Shown: positions 31,825 to 40,559 of the stretch, one piece after another
How positions within the stretch are numbered: the first letter of the stretch is position 1
How the letters are laid out: each line of letters opens with the position of its first letter
Source of the DNA: Chryseobacterium oleae
GTDB lineage: Bacteria > Bacteroidota > Bacteroidia > Flavobacteriales > Weeksellaceae
Reading direction: 5' to 3'
DNA length: 64,000 nucleotides
Assembly (NCBI RefSeq): GCF_900115055.1
Contig: NZ_FOVD01000005.1
Span: 248,001 to 312,000 of the forward strand
Made by a program: the position numbers and the translations under genes
Notes under the pieces: generated by a model
Database searches by the model: none
The model's input: the letters and a program-made list of their open reading frames with translations, nothing else
Told to the model about the DNA's origin: nothing

Positions 31825-32595
31825 ATGAAATTGATTTTTACAGGTCTTTTGTTATTCAGTTCTTTCTTTTACGGTCAGTTTTCTGATAATTTTAATAGTT
31901 ACGGCCTTTCAAAATCGCCTGAAGAATGGGTTGTTTTGAGAGGAAAAAATGATGCCGGTGATGATTTTAATAACTGGCAGCTAGAGAGTCTGAATAAGGA
32001 CGGATCTGATCAATGTTTCTTTGTAAGGTACGAGAATTCAGGTGAATTAAATGAAGACTGGCTAATCAGTCCTAAAATAGATTTAACAGGTTATGAGGGT
32101 AATTTTCTCACCTTTTTGCAACACAACTCATTTGTTGGCAATTCTACAAAATACGAGATCAAAATATCCACAGATTCACAACTCGATCGTGATCAGTTTC
32201 AAACCATCGCTTCTTATACTGACGCTTCATTCGGCAAAAATTTCAGCCTGAAAAGAATCAATCTATCAAAATTTGACAAAAAACAAATCTATATTGCTTT
32301 TGTAAAGAAAGATGATGATGGCAACAACTGGTTTATAGACAATGTATCGGTTAAGGGAAAACCGGTATCTGAAAACAGCAAAACATTATTTTACCCTAAT
32401 CCAACATCAGGAGAACTTAATATAGAAAAAACCGTTACTTCTCTACAGATATTCAGTATGGATAACAGGTTGCTAAAAACCTACTCAGATATCAATTTCA
32501 TTGATATTTCCGATCTGCCGGCAGGAATATACCTCCTTAAAGGAACCTACGAAAATAAAGAAGTTTTTGAACAGAAAATTGTAAAAGAGAATTAA
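31825..32595 (+). CDS. T9SS type A protein with choice-of-anchor J (MAM-like) domain
   Basis: A 256-residue secreted protein. Signal peptide about 1-17 (ends FYGQ). Residues 20-175 match the choice-of-anchor J pattern: FSDNFNSYG start, DWLISPKIDLTG, and the end NNWFIDNVSVKG. The remaining 75 residues are a type A sorting domain (FYPNPTSGELNI, LPAGIYLLKG, final EQKIVKEN). Such domains occur as carbohydrate- or surface-binding modules. The next gene starts 2 bases after its stop, so the two are cotranscribed and may work on the same surface target. Confidence 0.85.
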   Translation: MKLIFTGLLLFSSFFYGQFSDNFNSYGLSKSPEEWVVLRGKNDAGDDFNNWQLESLNKDGSDQCFFVRYENSGELNEDWLISPKIDLTGYEGNFLTFLQHNSFVGNSTKYEIKISTDSQLDRDQFQTIASYTDASFGKNFSLKRINLSKFDKKQIYIAFVKKDDDGNNWFIDNVSVKGKPVSENSKTLFYPNPTSGELNIEKTVTSLQIFSMDNRLLKTYSDINFIDISDLPAGIYLLKGTYENKEVFEQKIVKEN

Positions 32596-32597
32596 CA

Positions 32598-34538
32598 ATG
32601 TCTAGAACTAAAGTGCAGATCTTTGCAGGCTTTATCACCCTGTTTTTGCTTCAGAATTTCATCTTTGGACAAAACTATTTAGTAGGGTTTTCGAAAGAAT
32701 CCATCAACCCAAACGCTACCATACTGTCTTCTCCTCTCGCCGGCTTCGGTGATCCCAAACAGGGAAGGTTCAGTATCAGCTTTCAGGAAACGGGCATCGC
32801 AAAAAATGCTGTTGCTATGTGTTCCTCAGATACAAAATTCTATATGGCGACAAGTGACAACAAGCTTTGGCAAGCTGATATCACTGCCGGTGCGCTCAAT
32901 TGGGTTTCGATAGGAACGGCTTATTATGTAACCGCACTGGCCTATGGAAACGGCAAGCTGTACGGCACAGACAAATACAATAAACTGTGGACGAAAAATC
33001 CAGATGAAAATGACAGTCCATGGGTGAATATCGGATTTGCCTACGAAACTACCGGGCTTACCTTTCTCAATAATAAACTGTACGGAACCAAGAAAAACAA
33101 TACGCTTTGGGTAAGAGATACCAGTCCGTTTAATGTGCCCTGGAAAAATATAGGAAAAGCCAATGCTGTACGATCATTAACCAACGATGGAACGAACTTG
33201 ATTGCTTTGTCTAAATATGACAACGATCTGTGGACTAGAAGTATTTCATCCTCTAACGACAGCTGGTCAAAAATCGGAGCTCCTAACCGTACCACTTACG
33301 GCACCTATTTATCCAATATTGCCTATACTAATAATAAATTATACCTCACTTCCAGTAAGAATAAACTATACTACGCTCAGCATAACCAGACGCCGATTTA
33401 TGCATATGCGTCCTATTTTGAAAAAAACTCAAAAAAAGCACTTATTATTACCCTGGATCTGTGTGGCATCAATTATTCTTTTTCACGTAAAATAAAAGCC
33501 GAAATAAAAAATACATTCAATATCGATGAAAATGCAATTTTAATCAATTGCTCCCATACCCATTATGCGCCTCTGTCTCAAGGCTATTCATGTCTTCAGG
33601 ACTTCTACCGCAATCCTGATCCCAAATATCTCGATATTGTAAAAAATTCTGTTTTAACGGCTACACAAAATGCAATTAACAATAAGACAGACAGTAATTT
33701 AAGTTTTGTCAAAGGCAAAACCAATATAGGATACAACAGGGCAGATATTTCGAAAGATTTAGACAACAACATCACCATGGTTATGGCCAAACAGAGCAAT
33801 ACCAATACTGTGAACGGTGTTATTATGAGTGCAAGTACCCATCCTGTGTGGCATAGTCAGCCCCGCGATTTCGTGACCATTTCATCCAATTATGTGGGCG
33901 CTACAAGAGATAAACTCGGTATACTAAAGAACATTAACAATGTACAGCTTATGCAGGGATGTGCAGGTGATATTAATCCTTATAAAACAGATACTCCGGA
34001 TCAAACGGCTAATAAACTGACTCAGGATTTCAGTAATTTATTTTCGGCATCATCGTCGGCTGTTACCGGGGAAATTACTGTTAAATTTGACTCCATTGCT
34101 ATCCCGCTTAATAATTTCACTTTCAATAAGGCGGTGAGTATTAAAAAAGCGAACACCGGAAAATTCGATCAGACCTCTGAAAGAAATGTAAGATGGGCCA
34201 ACAGAATTATTCATCAGTATACTTCAGGTACTCTTGCTAAATCTGCAACCGTTTATATCCAAATTTTGAAGATCGGTGACTGGAATATTATCGCTTTAAG
34301 TCGTGAAGCCGTTTCTCAATATGCTATTGACTTATACAACCATTTCGATCCCATGAAATTAACCGTATTGGGATATTCCAATGATGTATCAAGCTATCTT
34401 CCCGTAAAGTGGCACATCAAAAAAGCTGTTCCCAACTATGAGGGATATGAAAGCTTTTTCATTTACGGACAAAGCGGAGTTCCTGTAGATAATGTGGAAG
34501 ACATTATTTTAACAAAAATATATACCATGATGCAATAA
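32598..34538 (+). CDS. Neutral ceramidase-like hydrolase with an inserted propeller domain
   Basis: A 646-residue secreted protein with a signal peptide (about 1-25, ending FGQ). The N-terminus (YLVGFSKESINPN then PLAGFGDPKQGRFS) and the later ALIITLDLCGI, SHTHYAP (His320, His322), STHPVW (His415) and GCAGDINPY follow the order of zinc-binding and core motifs of neutral ceramidases, amidases that cleave sphingolipids. Between them, about residues 70-265, is an insert of some five repeats of about 40 residues (each like NKLYGTDKYNKLW), resembling a tectonin-type propeller. There is no T9SS sorting tail. Usual family length is near 650-700 without such an insert, so the C-terminal domain may be short. 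Substrate class is inferred. Confidence 0.65.
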   Translation: MSRTKVQIFAGFITLFLLQNFIFGQNYLVGFSKESINPNATILSSPLAGFGDPKQGRFSISFQETGIAKNAVAMCSSDTKFYMATSDNKLWQADITAGALNWVSIGTAYYVTALAYGNGKLYGTDKYNKLWTKNPDENDSPWVNIGFAYETTGLTFLNNKLYGTKKNNTLWVRDTSPFNVPWKNIGKANAVRSLTNDGTNLIALSKYDNDLWTRSISSSNDSWSKIGAPNRTTYGTYLSNIAYTNNKLYLTSSKNKLYYAQHNQTPIYAYASYFEKNSKKALIITLDLCGINYSFSRKIKAEIKNTFNIDENAILINCSHTHYAPLSQGYSCLQDFYRNPDPKYLDIVKNSVLTATQNAINNKTDSNLSFVKGKTNIGYNRADISKDLDNNITMVMAKQSNTNTVNGVIMSASTHPVWHSQPRDFVTISSNYVGATRDKLGILKNINNVQLMQGCAGDINPYKTDTPDQTANKLTQDFSNLFSASSSAVTGEITVKFDSIAIPLNNFTFNKAVSIKKANTGKFDQTSERNVRWANRIIHQYTSGTLAKSATVYIQILKIGDWNIIALSREAVSQYAIDLYNHFDPMKLTVLGYSNDVSSYLPVKWHIKKAVPNYEGYESFFIYGQSGVPVDNVEDIILTKIYTMMQ

Positions 34539-34700
34539 TCTTGGTCAGCAGGTTAAATTAAAAACATATTTATCTCAACCTGAAAAATAGAAATTTTTAT
34601 TATACTTTTTCTATTTAAAAAGATTATCATACTTTCATTCCTGATTATGGTAAGAAAATCTACCGATTCAGTCTTCCAAAAATTATTAATTGATTAAACA

Positions 34701-35609
34701 ATGAATACTCCTCCACTTGTAAGCCTTATTATCATCACCATGAACCATGAAAAGTTCATCGAACAGGCTTGTATGTCCGCCATTTCACAGACCTATCCCA
34801 ATTATGAAATCATACTACTGGATAATGCTTCAAAGGATAAGACTTTTGAAAATGCAGAGCGTGTTCTTTCCCAATTTGGGCAGCACTATAAAATGATCAG
34901 GAATACAGAAAGTTTCGGGGTGGCAAAAAATATCAACATAGCTGTTTCCGAAGCTTCGGGAGAATATGTTTCCCTGCTTTCCGGAGATGATTGGTATACG
35001 GAAGACAGTCTTGCAGAGAAGGTAGCCTACATTCAGGAAAATCCGGTAGACTTTATCCTTTCCGACGGGTATAAATATTATCAGTCCGAAGATACCACAA
35101 CAGATGCCTACACGCCAAAAGAGAAGAAACAGGTCATAGACAGTCTCCCCAATTTTTTCCATGAAAATGTCTCTGAAAACAGAACTTCCAATGTAGGAAC
35201 GTTCGTAAAAACAGAATTGCTCGTAAAATACCCATTTGATGAAAACATCAATACGGAAGACTGGGACATGAATCTGAGACTTACTTCTAAAGGGTACAAA
35301 ATTGGATTTATAGATAAGAAACTATTTTATTACAGAATCCTTTCCACCAGCCTTTCGAGAAACTGGAAGCTGATGAAAGATTCCTATGAAAAGGTAACCC
35401 ATAAATACATCGGCTATATCAAAGCTGATCCGGAACTTTATAAAAAATACAGGCTAAAGCTGATCCATTTCAAATACGAAATCCTTTTATCGGAAACGCA
35501 TTCAGAATCCGAAAAAGAAAAACTGCGAACAGAATGGAAAAAAGAAAAGTATAGGGTTAAATATAAAAACCCGGTCTTGTTCTTTAAACTTTTGATGCTT
35601 AAAAAATAG
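34701..35609 (+). CDS. Glycosyltransferase family 2
   Basis: A 302-residue GT-A enzyme. VSLIIITMNHEKFIEQACMS at the N-terminus, ILLDNASKDKT, then SGDDWY as the metal and nucleotide-binding acidic motif near residue 94, and TEDWDMNLRL near 190 as the catalytic ED region. Basic C-terminal tail. It stands alone after the ceramidase-like gene and before gltX, and is the last glycan gene of this region. Confidence 0.9.
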   Translation: MNTPPLVSLIIITMNHEKFIEQACMSAISQTYPNYEIILLDNASKDKTFENAERVLSQFGQHYKMIRNTESFGVAKNINIAVSEASGEYVSLLSGDDWYTEDSLAEKVAYIQENPVDFILSDGYKYYQSEDTTTDAYTPKEKKQVIDSLPNFFHENVSENRTSNVGTFVKTELLVKYPFDENINTEDWDMNLRLTSKGYKIGFIDKKLFYYRILSTSLSRNWKLMKDSYEKVTHKYIGYIKADPELYKKYRLKLIHFKYEILLSETHSESEKEKLRTEWKKEKYRVKYKNPVLFFKLLMLKK

Positions 35610-35615
35610 ATAAAG

Positions 35616-35768
35616 AGATGGAAGTCTGAAGCAGGAAGATGGAAGTTATTCAATCCCAAATCAGATTTTTATTCATTCCTGAAACTCATATCATTAAATT
35701 TTAGGGTAATTGTTAAAAATTATCGTTCAATAATAGCTTCAAGCCTTCTGCTTCAAGCTTCCAGCCTT
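35616..35768. repeat. Bipartite inverted heptad element D
   Basis: Five heptads with GAAG cores (35616-35650; for example AGATGGA then AGTCTGA) are followed by an 83-bp unique AT-rich centre and five inverted heptads (35734-35768; for example AAGCCTT then CTGCTTC). On one strand both arms read as GAAGNNN units. It fills most of the gap between the GT2 gene and gltX. Confidence 0.8.
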
Positions 35769-35780
35769 ATTATCCTAATT

Positions 35781-35802
35781 TTCTTAACCCGAACTCAGGT
35801 AA
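35781..35802 (-). repeat. Dispersed repeat, copy 3 (partial, inverted)
   Basis: The minus strand reads TTACCTGAGTTCGGGTTAAG, matching the core of copies at 2936 and 25753. It lies directly against element D and just upstream of the gltX -7 box (TAAATTTG at 35810-35817). Confidence 0.5.
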
Positions 35803-35836
35803 TTTTAAGTAAATTTGCACCAAAATTTTAATTGAA

Positions 35837-37561
35837 ATGGAGAAAGTAAGAGTTCGTTTTGCTCCAAGTCCTACCGGACCTTTGCATTTGGGAGGCGTAA
35901 GAACCGCATTATATGATTATCTTTTTGCTAAAAACCAGGGTGGTGAATTTGTCCTTCGAATCGAAGATACAGATACCGCCAGATATGTGGAAGGCGCTGA
36001 AGAATACATAGAAGAAGCTTTAGAATGGTGCGGCATCATTCCTGATGAAAGTCCTAAGAAAGGAGGAAAATTTGCACCTTACAGACAGTCTGAAAGAAGA
36101 GATATCTACGACAGATATACGGAGCAGATCCTGAAAACAGACTATGCCTACATCGCTTTTGATACGCCTGAAGAGCTTGATGCCGTACGTGCAGAGTTCG
36201 AAGCGAAAGGAGATGTTTTCTCTTATGACAACAAAACCAGAAACCAACTGAGAAACAGTCTTGCCCTTTCTCAGGAGGAAGTTCAGAAATTACTGGATGA
36301 GAAGACACCTTATGTGGTGAGATTCAAAATGCCAATTGACAGAACTTTAAATCTTGAAGACATTATCCGTGGACATTCTTCCGTAAACACCAATACTTTA
36401 GACGATAAAGTTTTAGTGAAAAACGATGGAATGCCAACCTATCATTTCGCCAACATCATCGATGACCACGAAATGGAAATTTCTCACGTGATCCGTGGTG
36501 AAGAATGGCTTCCGTCTTTAGGTCTACATACTTTACTGTACGAAGCAATGGGTTGGGAAGCTCCGCAGTTTGCGCACCTTTCGCTGATTTTAAAGCCTGA
36601 CGTTTCAACATTAATCAATAAAGATAATATTGATAGTATTACAAAATCTTTCACGGAAGAGTTTGTAGCCAAAAACAATGAATTTTCTTTTGAAGAATCT
36701 GCAGCACTTATTAAATCTTTCTTTTCTGAAGTAAAAAGTCCAAGATTCAAATCTATGTTGGGTGAGAATGAAAAAGACAATGCATTAACCGCTTCTGTAA
36801 AACAATTTTTAAAGAAAGGACTTTCCGGAAAATTAAGCAAAAGAGACGGTGATAAATTCGGATTCCCTGTATTCCCGCTAAATTTTACTGATCCTAAAAC
36901 AGGAAATGTATCTAAAGGTTACAGAGAAAGCGGCTATCTTCCTGAAGCATTCATCAATATGGTTTCTTTATTAGGCTGGTCTCCTGCCGACGATAAAGAA
37001 GTTTTATCCCTGGATGAAATGGCAAAAGAATTTGATTTAAATAAAGTTCATAAAGCCGGAGCGAGATTCAGCAAAGAAAAATCAGAATGGTTCAATCACC
37101 AGTATATCCAATTAAAATCTGACGAAGAATTACTTCAAATTTTAAAAAGCTCAGATCTCAATTTAAACATAGAAGATGAAAAGCTCGTAAAGATCATCGG
37201 TTTGATGAAAGAAAGAGCTACCTTCCCGAAAGATATCTACGAAAACGGGAAATTTTTCTTCGAAGCGCCTGCTTCTTATGATGAGAAAGCATCCAAAAAA
37301 GCATGGAACGACGAGACTTCCGCCGTTTTAGGAGAATTTGCAGAAAACCTTGGTACCATTGATTATACTTCAGAAACTATCAAGCAGGCGATCCATGATT
37401 TCGCGGAAAACAAAGGCCTGGGGATGGGAAAAGTGATGATGCCACTCCGTTTAGCCTTGGTTGGAGAACTGAAAGGCCCAGATGTTCCGGATATCATGGA
37501 ACTTATTGGAAAAGAGGAAAGTATCTCCCGAATAAACAATGCTATCAATAATTTTAAATAG
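35837..37561 (+). CDS. gltX: Glutamate--tRNA ligase with an insertion before the KMSKS loop
   Basis: Charges tRNA-Glu with glutamate. HIGH equivalent HLGG is at residues 17-20 within RFAPSPTGPLHLGG, and the KMSKS equivalent KLSKR is at 332-336. The 574-residue length is about 70 more than usual. The extra stretch lies between LILKPD (about 251-256) and KKGLSGKLSKR, where most GltX proteins have only a few residues; it is helical-looking and Lys, Ser and Glu-rich. All catalytic motifs are otherwise intact, so the enzyme should be active. The promoter box TAAATTTG is 20 bases upstream. Confidence 0.93.
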   Translation: MEKVRVRFAPSPTGPLHLGGVRTALYDYLFAKNQGGEFVLRIEDTDTARYVEGAEEYIEEALEWCGIIPDESPKKGGKFAPYRQSERRDIYDRYTEQILKTDYAYIAFDTPEELDAVRAEFEAKGDVFSYDNKTRNQLRNSLALSQEEVQKLLDEKTPYVVRFKMPIDRTLNLEDIIRGHSSVNTNTLDDKVLVKNDGMPTYHFANIIDDHEMEISHVIRGEEWLPSLGLHTLLYEAMGWEAPQFAHLSLILKPDVSTLINKDNIDSITKSFTEEFVAKNNEFSFEESAALIKSFFSEVKSPRFKSMLGENEKDNALTASVKQFLKKGLSGKLSKRDGDKFGFPVFPLNFTDPKTGNVSKGYRESGYLPEAFINMVSLLGWSPADDKEVLSLDEMAKEFDLNKVHKAGARFSKEKSEWFNHQYIQLKSDEELLQILKSSDLNLNIEDEKLVKIIGLMKERATFPKDIYENGKFFFEAPASYDEKASKKAWNDETSAVLGEFAENLGTIDYTSETIKQAIHDFAENKGLGMGKVMMPLRLALVGELKGPDVPDIMELIGKEESISRINNAINNFK

Positions 37562-37609
37562 TTTTTCATAATTTTTCATAAATTTGAAAGATTTAATTTA
37601 CTTCAAGAA

Positions 37610-38566
37610 ATGGAATATTTAAGTTTCGAACTTCCTATAAAAGATCTAATGGATCAACTTCAGACTTGTTCTTTAGTAGGAGAAGAAAGTGGTGTTGATG
37701 TAAAATTAGCATGCAGCCAGATTGAGGATAAGATTTTGGAAAAGAAAAAAGAAATCTACCAAAACCTTACCCCTTGGCAGAGAGTACAACTATCCCGCCA
37801 TCCGGATCGTCCTTATACAATCGACTATATCAACGGAATGGTAGACAAAGGAAGTTTTCTGGAACTTCACGGAGACAGAAATTTCGCAGATGACCCTGCT
37901 ATGATCGGCGGTTTAGCTACATTGGACGGTCAGAGAGTAATGATCATCGGAACCCAGAAAGGGAGAACAACCAAAGAAAGACAGTACAGAAGATTCGGAA
38001 TGCCGAATCCGGAAGGATACAGAAAAGCTTTGCGACTGATGAAGCTTGCTGAAAAATTCAACATTCCTGTAGTCACTTTAGTAGACACACCGGGAGCCTA
38101 TCCTGGATTGGAAGCTGAAGAAAGAGGACAGGGTGAAGCTATCGCCAGAAACATTTTTGAAATGGTTCAGCTTAAAACTCCTATTTTCACCTATATCATT
38201 GGTGAAGGAGCAAGTGGTGGAGCTTTGGGAATAGGTGTAGGAAACAAAGTATACATGCTAGAAAATACATGGTATACCGTAATTGCCCCTGAAAGCTGTT
38301 CTTCTATTTTATGGAGAAACTGGGACCACAAGGAAGATGCAGCTAATGCATTGAACCTTACCCCGAAAGATGCTTTAAGAGAAAAATTCATCGACGGTAT
38401 TATTGAAGAACCACTTGGAGGTGCTCAATATGACCCGGAAATAGCTTACCTGAATCTGAAAAATTCAATTTTACAGAATATCAAAGCGTTTTCAAAATTC
38501 TCAGGACAGGAACTTGAAACCCAAAGGCAGGAGAAATTCATTGCAATGGGACAGTTTAAAGGATAA
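37610..38566 (+). CDS. accA: Acetyl-CoA carboxylase carboxyltransferase subunit alpha
   Basis: With AccD transfers CO2 from biotin to acetyl-CoA. The 318 residues include the coiled N-terminal segment, [38 protein letters not shown] and the oxyanion-type [14 protein letters not shown]. Normal length. It is 48 bases after gltX and may share its transcript; a strong terminator follows. accB and accC lie 18 kb away, as is common. Confidence 0.96.
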   Translation: MEYLSFELPIKDLMDQLQTCSLVGEESGVDVKLACSQIEDKILEKKKEIYQNLTPWQRVQLSRHPDRPYTIDYINGMVDKGSFLELHGDRNFADDPAMIGGLATLDGQRVMIIGTQKGRTTKERQYRRFGMPNPEGYRKALRLMKLAEKFNIPVVTLVDTPGAYPGLEAEERGQGEAIARNIFEMVQLKTPIFTYIIGEGASGGALGIGVGNKVYMLENTWYTVIAPESCSSILWRNWDHKEDAANALNLTPKDALREKFIDGIIEEPLGGAQYDPEIAYLNLKNSILQNIKAFSKFSGQELETQRQEKFIAMGQFKG

Positions 38567-38569
38567 AAT

Positions 38570-38606
38570 AAAAGCCGGTTAAGAAAATTTCTTAACCGGC
38601 TTTTTA
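38570..38606. terminator. Bidirectional terminator between accA and the DUF6759-like gene
   Basis: AAAGCCGGTTAAG and CTTAACCGGCTTT arms (13 bp or more, 7-base loop) with A and T tracts on both sides. Confidence 0.92.
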
Positions 38607-38633
38607 TTTAGTTTTCTTCTTGTTGTTCTTTTT

Positions 38634-39395
38634 CTAGTCAGCAATATTGAGAGCGATCTCAATATCCTGCGTCACTTTCTTGATTGAAGAATACTTTGCA
38701 TCACATACCATGGTTGTCAATACATATTCCCCTTTATCAATCAGGATAAAATTCTGACCTTTTGCAGGAACCGTCAGATTATAATATTTTTTTCCGCTTA
38801 TTTTTACGATCAGATTACAGTTTGAACTGTTTTTGATATTGATATAAGCTTCATTTTTATTGATATCATTATTGAAAAGATGGGTAAGCATTGCTGCTGT
38901 CTTTTTATTGGCATCACTGGGTTCTGATTTGGCAACACCTGCTGTTTTTGCTGAACTTACCGAAGCAAAACTTGCCAGTCTTTCTTCTTTCAAAGCTTTG
39001 ATAGCTTCATTCGTTTTATCGGTATTTTTGGTATTATTTTCAGCAGATGCTTTATTAGCGGCCATCACTTTTCCGCTGTTCAGTTCGTTATTCTTAACGA
39101 TTTTTTCAATTTTCTCTTTGCTTATTGGTCTAATGGTAGGTTTAGCTTCAGGAGAATTATCTGCCATGATCATATCGATCAGTTTTCTTTTAAAATAATC
39201 TGATTTGGCATGTCCGGGGTTTTGTTTCAGGAAACCGGCGATCACTCTGGCCTCTTTTGAAGCCTCCGCATCCTGTTCTGTATAGATGATTACCGTTTCT
39301 TTTTCTACCACAGCTTTAGATTTCGATTTTTTCTTTTTTTGGGAAAAACCTAGTGTAAAAATGCATAGAAATATGAGTAGAAAGATTTTTTTCAT
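38634..39395 (-). CDS. Secreted DUF6759-like protein, paralog 1
   Basis: A 253-residue exported protein of unknown function. Signal peptide about 1-18 (ends GFSQ), a basic Lys-rich stretch, a low-complexity charged middle, and a conserved C-terminal domain (about 165-253) with NIKNSSNCNLIVKISG, a basic Tyr-Asn-Leu-Thr core, then LIDKGEYVLTTMVCDAKY. The same C-terminal pattern, with two conserved cysteines, occurs at 54607 and 57543. I recall the family as DUF6759 in Chryseobacterium. Probably periplasmic or surface-exposed. Single gene, convergent with accA. Confidence 0.75.
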   Translation of the reverse strand: MKKIFLLIFLCIFTLGFSQKKKKSKSKAVVEKETVIIYTEQDAEASKEARVIAGFLKQNPGHAKSDYFKRKLIDMIMADNSPEAKPTIRPISKEKIEKIVKNNELNSGKVMAANKASAENNTKNTDKTNEAIKALKEERLASFASVSSAKTAGVAKSEPSDANKKTAAMLTHLFNNDINKNEAYINIKNSSNCNLIVKISGKKYYNLTVPAKGQNFILIDKGEYVLTTMVCDAKYSSIKKVTQDIEIALNIAD

Positions 39396-39538
39396 TAATC
39401 AAGTCTTTAAAATAGTATTAAATATATCAATAACGTGAAAAGTCATTTTTTAGTTTATCATTAAAATCATTATCTTTGCCCTGCTCTAAAATTAAGCTAA
39501 AAATTAATACTAATCTTAAATAAAAAATAATAGATATT

Positions 39539-40366
39539 ATGTCTTATACACCAGTTGCTGCAGACGTAGCGAAATTAAGAAACCAAACAGGTGCAGGTAT
39601 GATGGACTGCAAGAAAGCTCTAGTTGAAGCAGAAGGAGACTTCGAAAAAGCAGTAGATATCCTTAGAAAAAAAGGACAGAAAGTAGCTGCAAACAGAGCT
39701 GACAGAGAATCTTCTGAAGGTGCGGTAATCGCTAGAGTAAACGAGGATAACACTTTAGGTGTGGTAATCTCTCTAAACTGCGAAACTGACTTCGTTGCAA
39801 AAAATGAAGCTTTCATCGAGCTAGCTTACGAATTAGCTGAAATGGCTATCTTCGCTGCTACCAAAGAAGAGCTTTTAGCTACAGATTTCCACGGACTTAC
39901 TGTTGCTGAAAAATTAATCGAGCAAACAGGAGTTATCGGTGAGAAAATCGAGATCGGTGCATTCGAAAGAATCGAAGGACCATTCCTTGGAGCTTACATC
40001 CACGCTGGAAACAAAATCGCTGCGATCACTGCCCTTTCTGCTAAAGTAGACGGTGCTGACGAAGCTGCTAAGTCTGTTTCTATGCAGGTTGCTGCAATGA
40101 ACCCTATCGCTTTGGATGAAACCAGAGTTTCTCAGGAAACGATCGACAAAGAATTAGAGATCGAAAGAGAACTTCTTGTAAAAGAAGGTAAGCCTGAAAA
40201 CATTATCGACAACATCCTTAAAGGTAAGATGCAGAAATTCTACAAAGACAACACATTGGTACACCAGTCTTTCATTAAAGACGGAAGTATCTCTGTTGCT
40301 GACTATGTAAAATCTGTTAACTCTGACCTTAAAGTAACAGGATTTGTAAGAATTAGCCTAGCTTAA
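39539..40366 (+). CDS. tsf: Translation elongation factor Ts
   Basis: Nucleotide-exchange factor for EF-Tu. N-terminal UBA-like VAKLRNQTGAGMMDCKKAL is followed by the TDFVAKNE motif of the core and a C-terminal DNTLVHQSFIKDGSISV. Full length at 275 residues. Normally it follows rpsB; here rpsB is 18 kb away on the other strand, and tsf has its own promoter (TATCTTTG at 39472-39479) and terminator. Confidence 0.96.
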   Translation: MSYTPVAADVAKLRNQTGAGMMDCKKALVEAEGDFEKAVDILRKKGQKVAANRADRESSEGAVIARVNEDNTLGVVISLNCETDFVAKNEAFIELAYELAEMAIFAATKEELLATDFHGLTVAEKLIEQTGVIGEKIEIGAFERIEGPFLGAYIHAGNKIAAITALSAKVDGADEAAKSVSMQVAAMNPIALDETRVSQETIDKELEIERELLVKEGKPENIIDNILKGKMQKFYKDNTLVHQSFIKDGSISVADYVKSVNSDLKVTGFVRISLA

Positions 40367-40388
40367 TCTCTTTCAAAGAAAAATACGG

Positions 40389-40418
40389 ATCCCGGTGAAT
40401 ATTTCACCGGGATTTTTT
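40389..40418 (+). terminator. Terminator after tsf
   Basis: ATCCCGGTGAA and TTCACCGGGAT arms, a 3-base loop and T6. Confidence 0.92.
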
Positions 40419-40559
40419 ATGGAATCATGCGCCGCTGTTAACCTAATATGAAGCTAATCTTAAATATTCAATAACTTAACCGTAAGTGCCTATTTGTGAA
40501 ATATTTTAAGCTAGAAATAGATTATTAATGTTTAAATTTGCTGCCCCTTATAATAAAGC

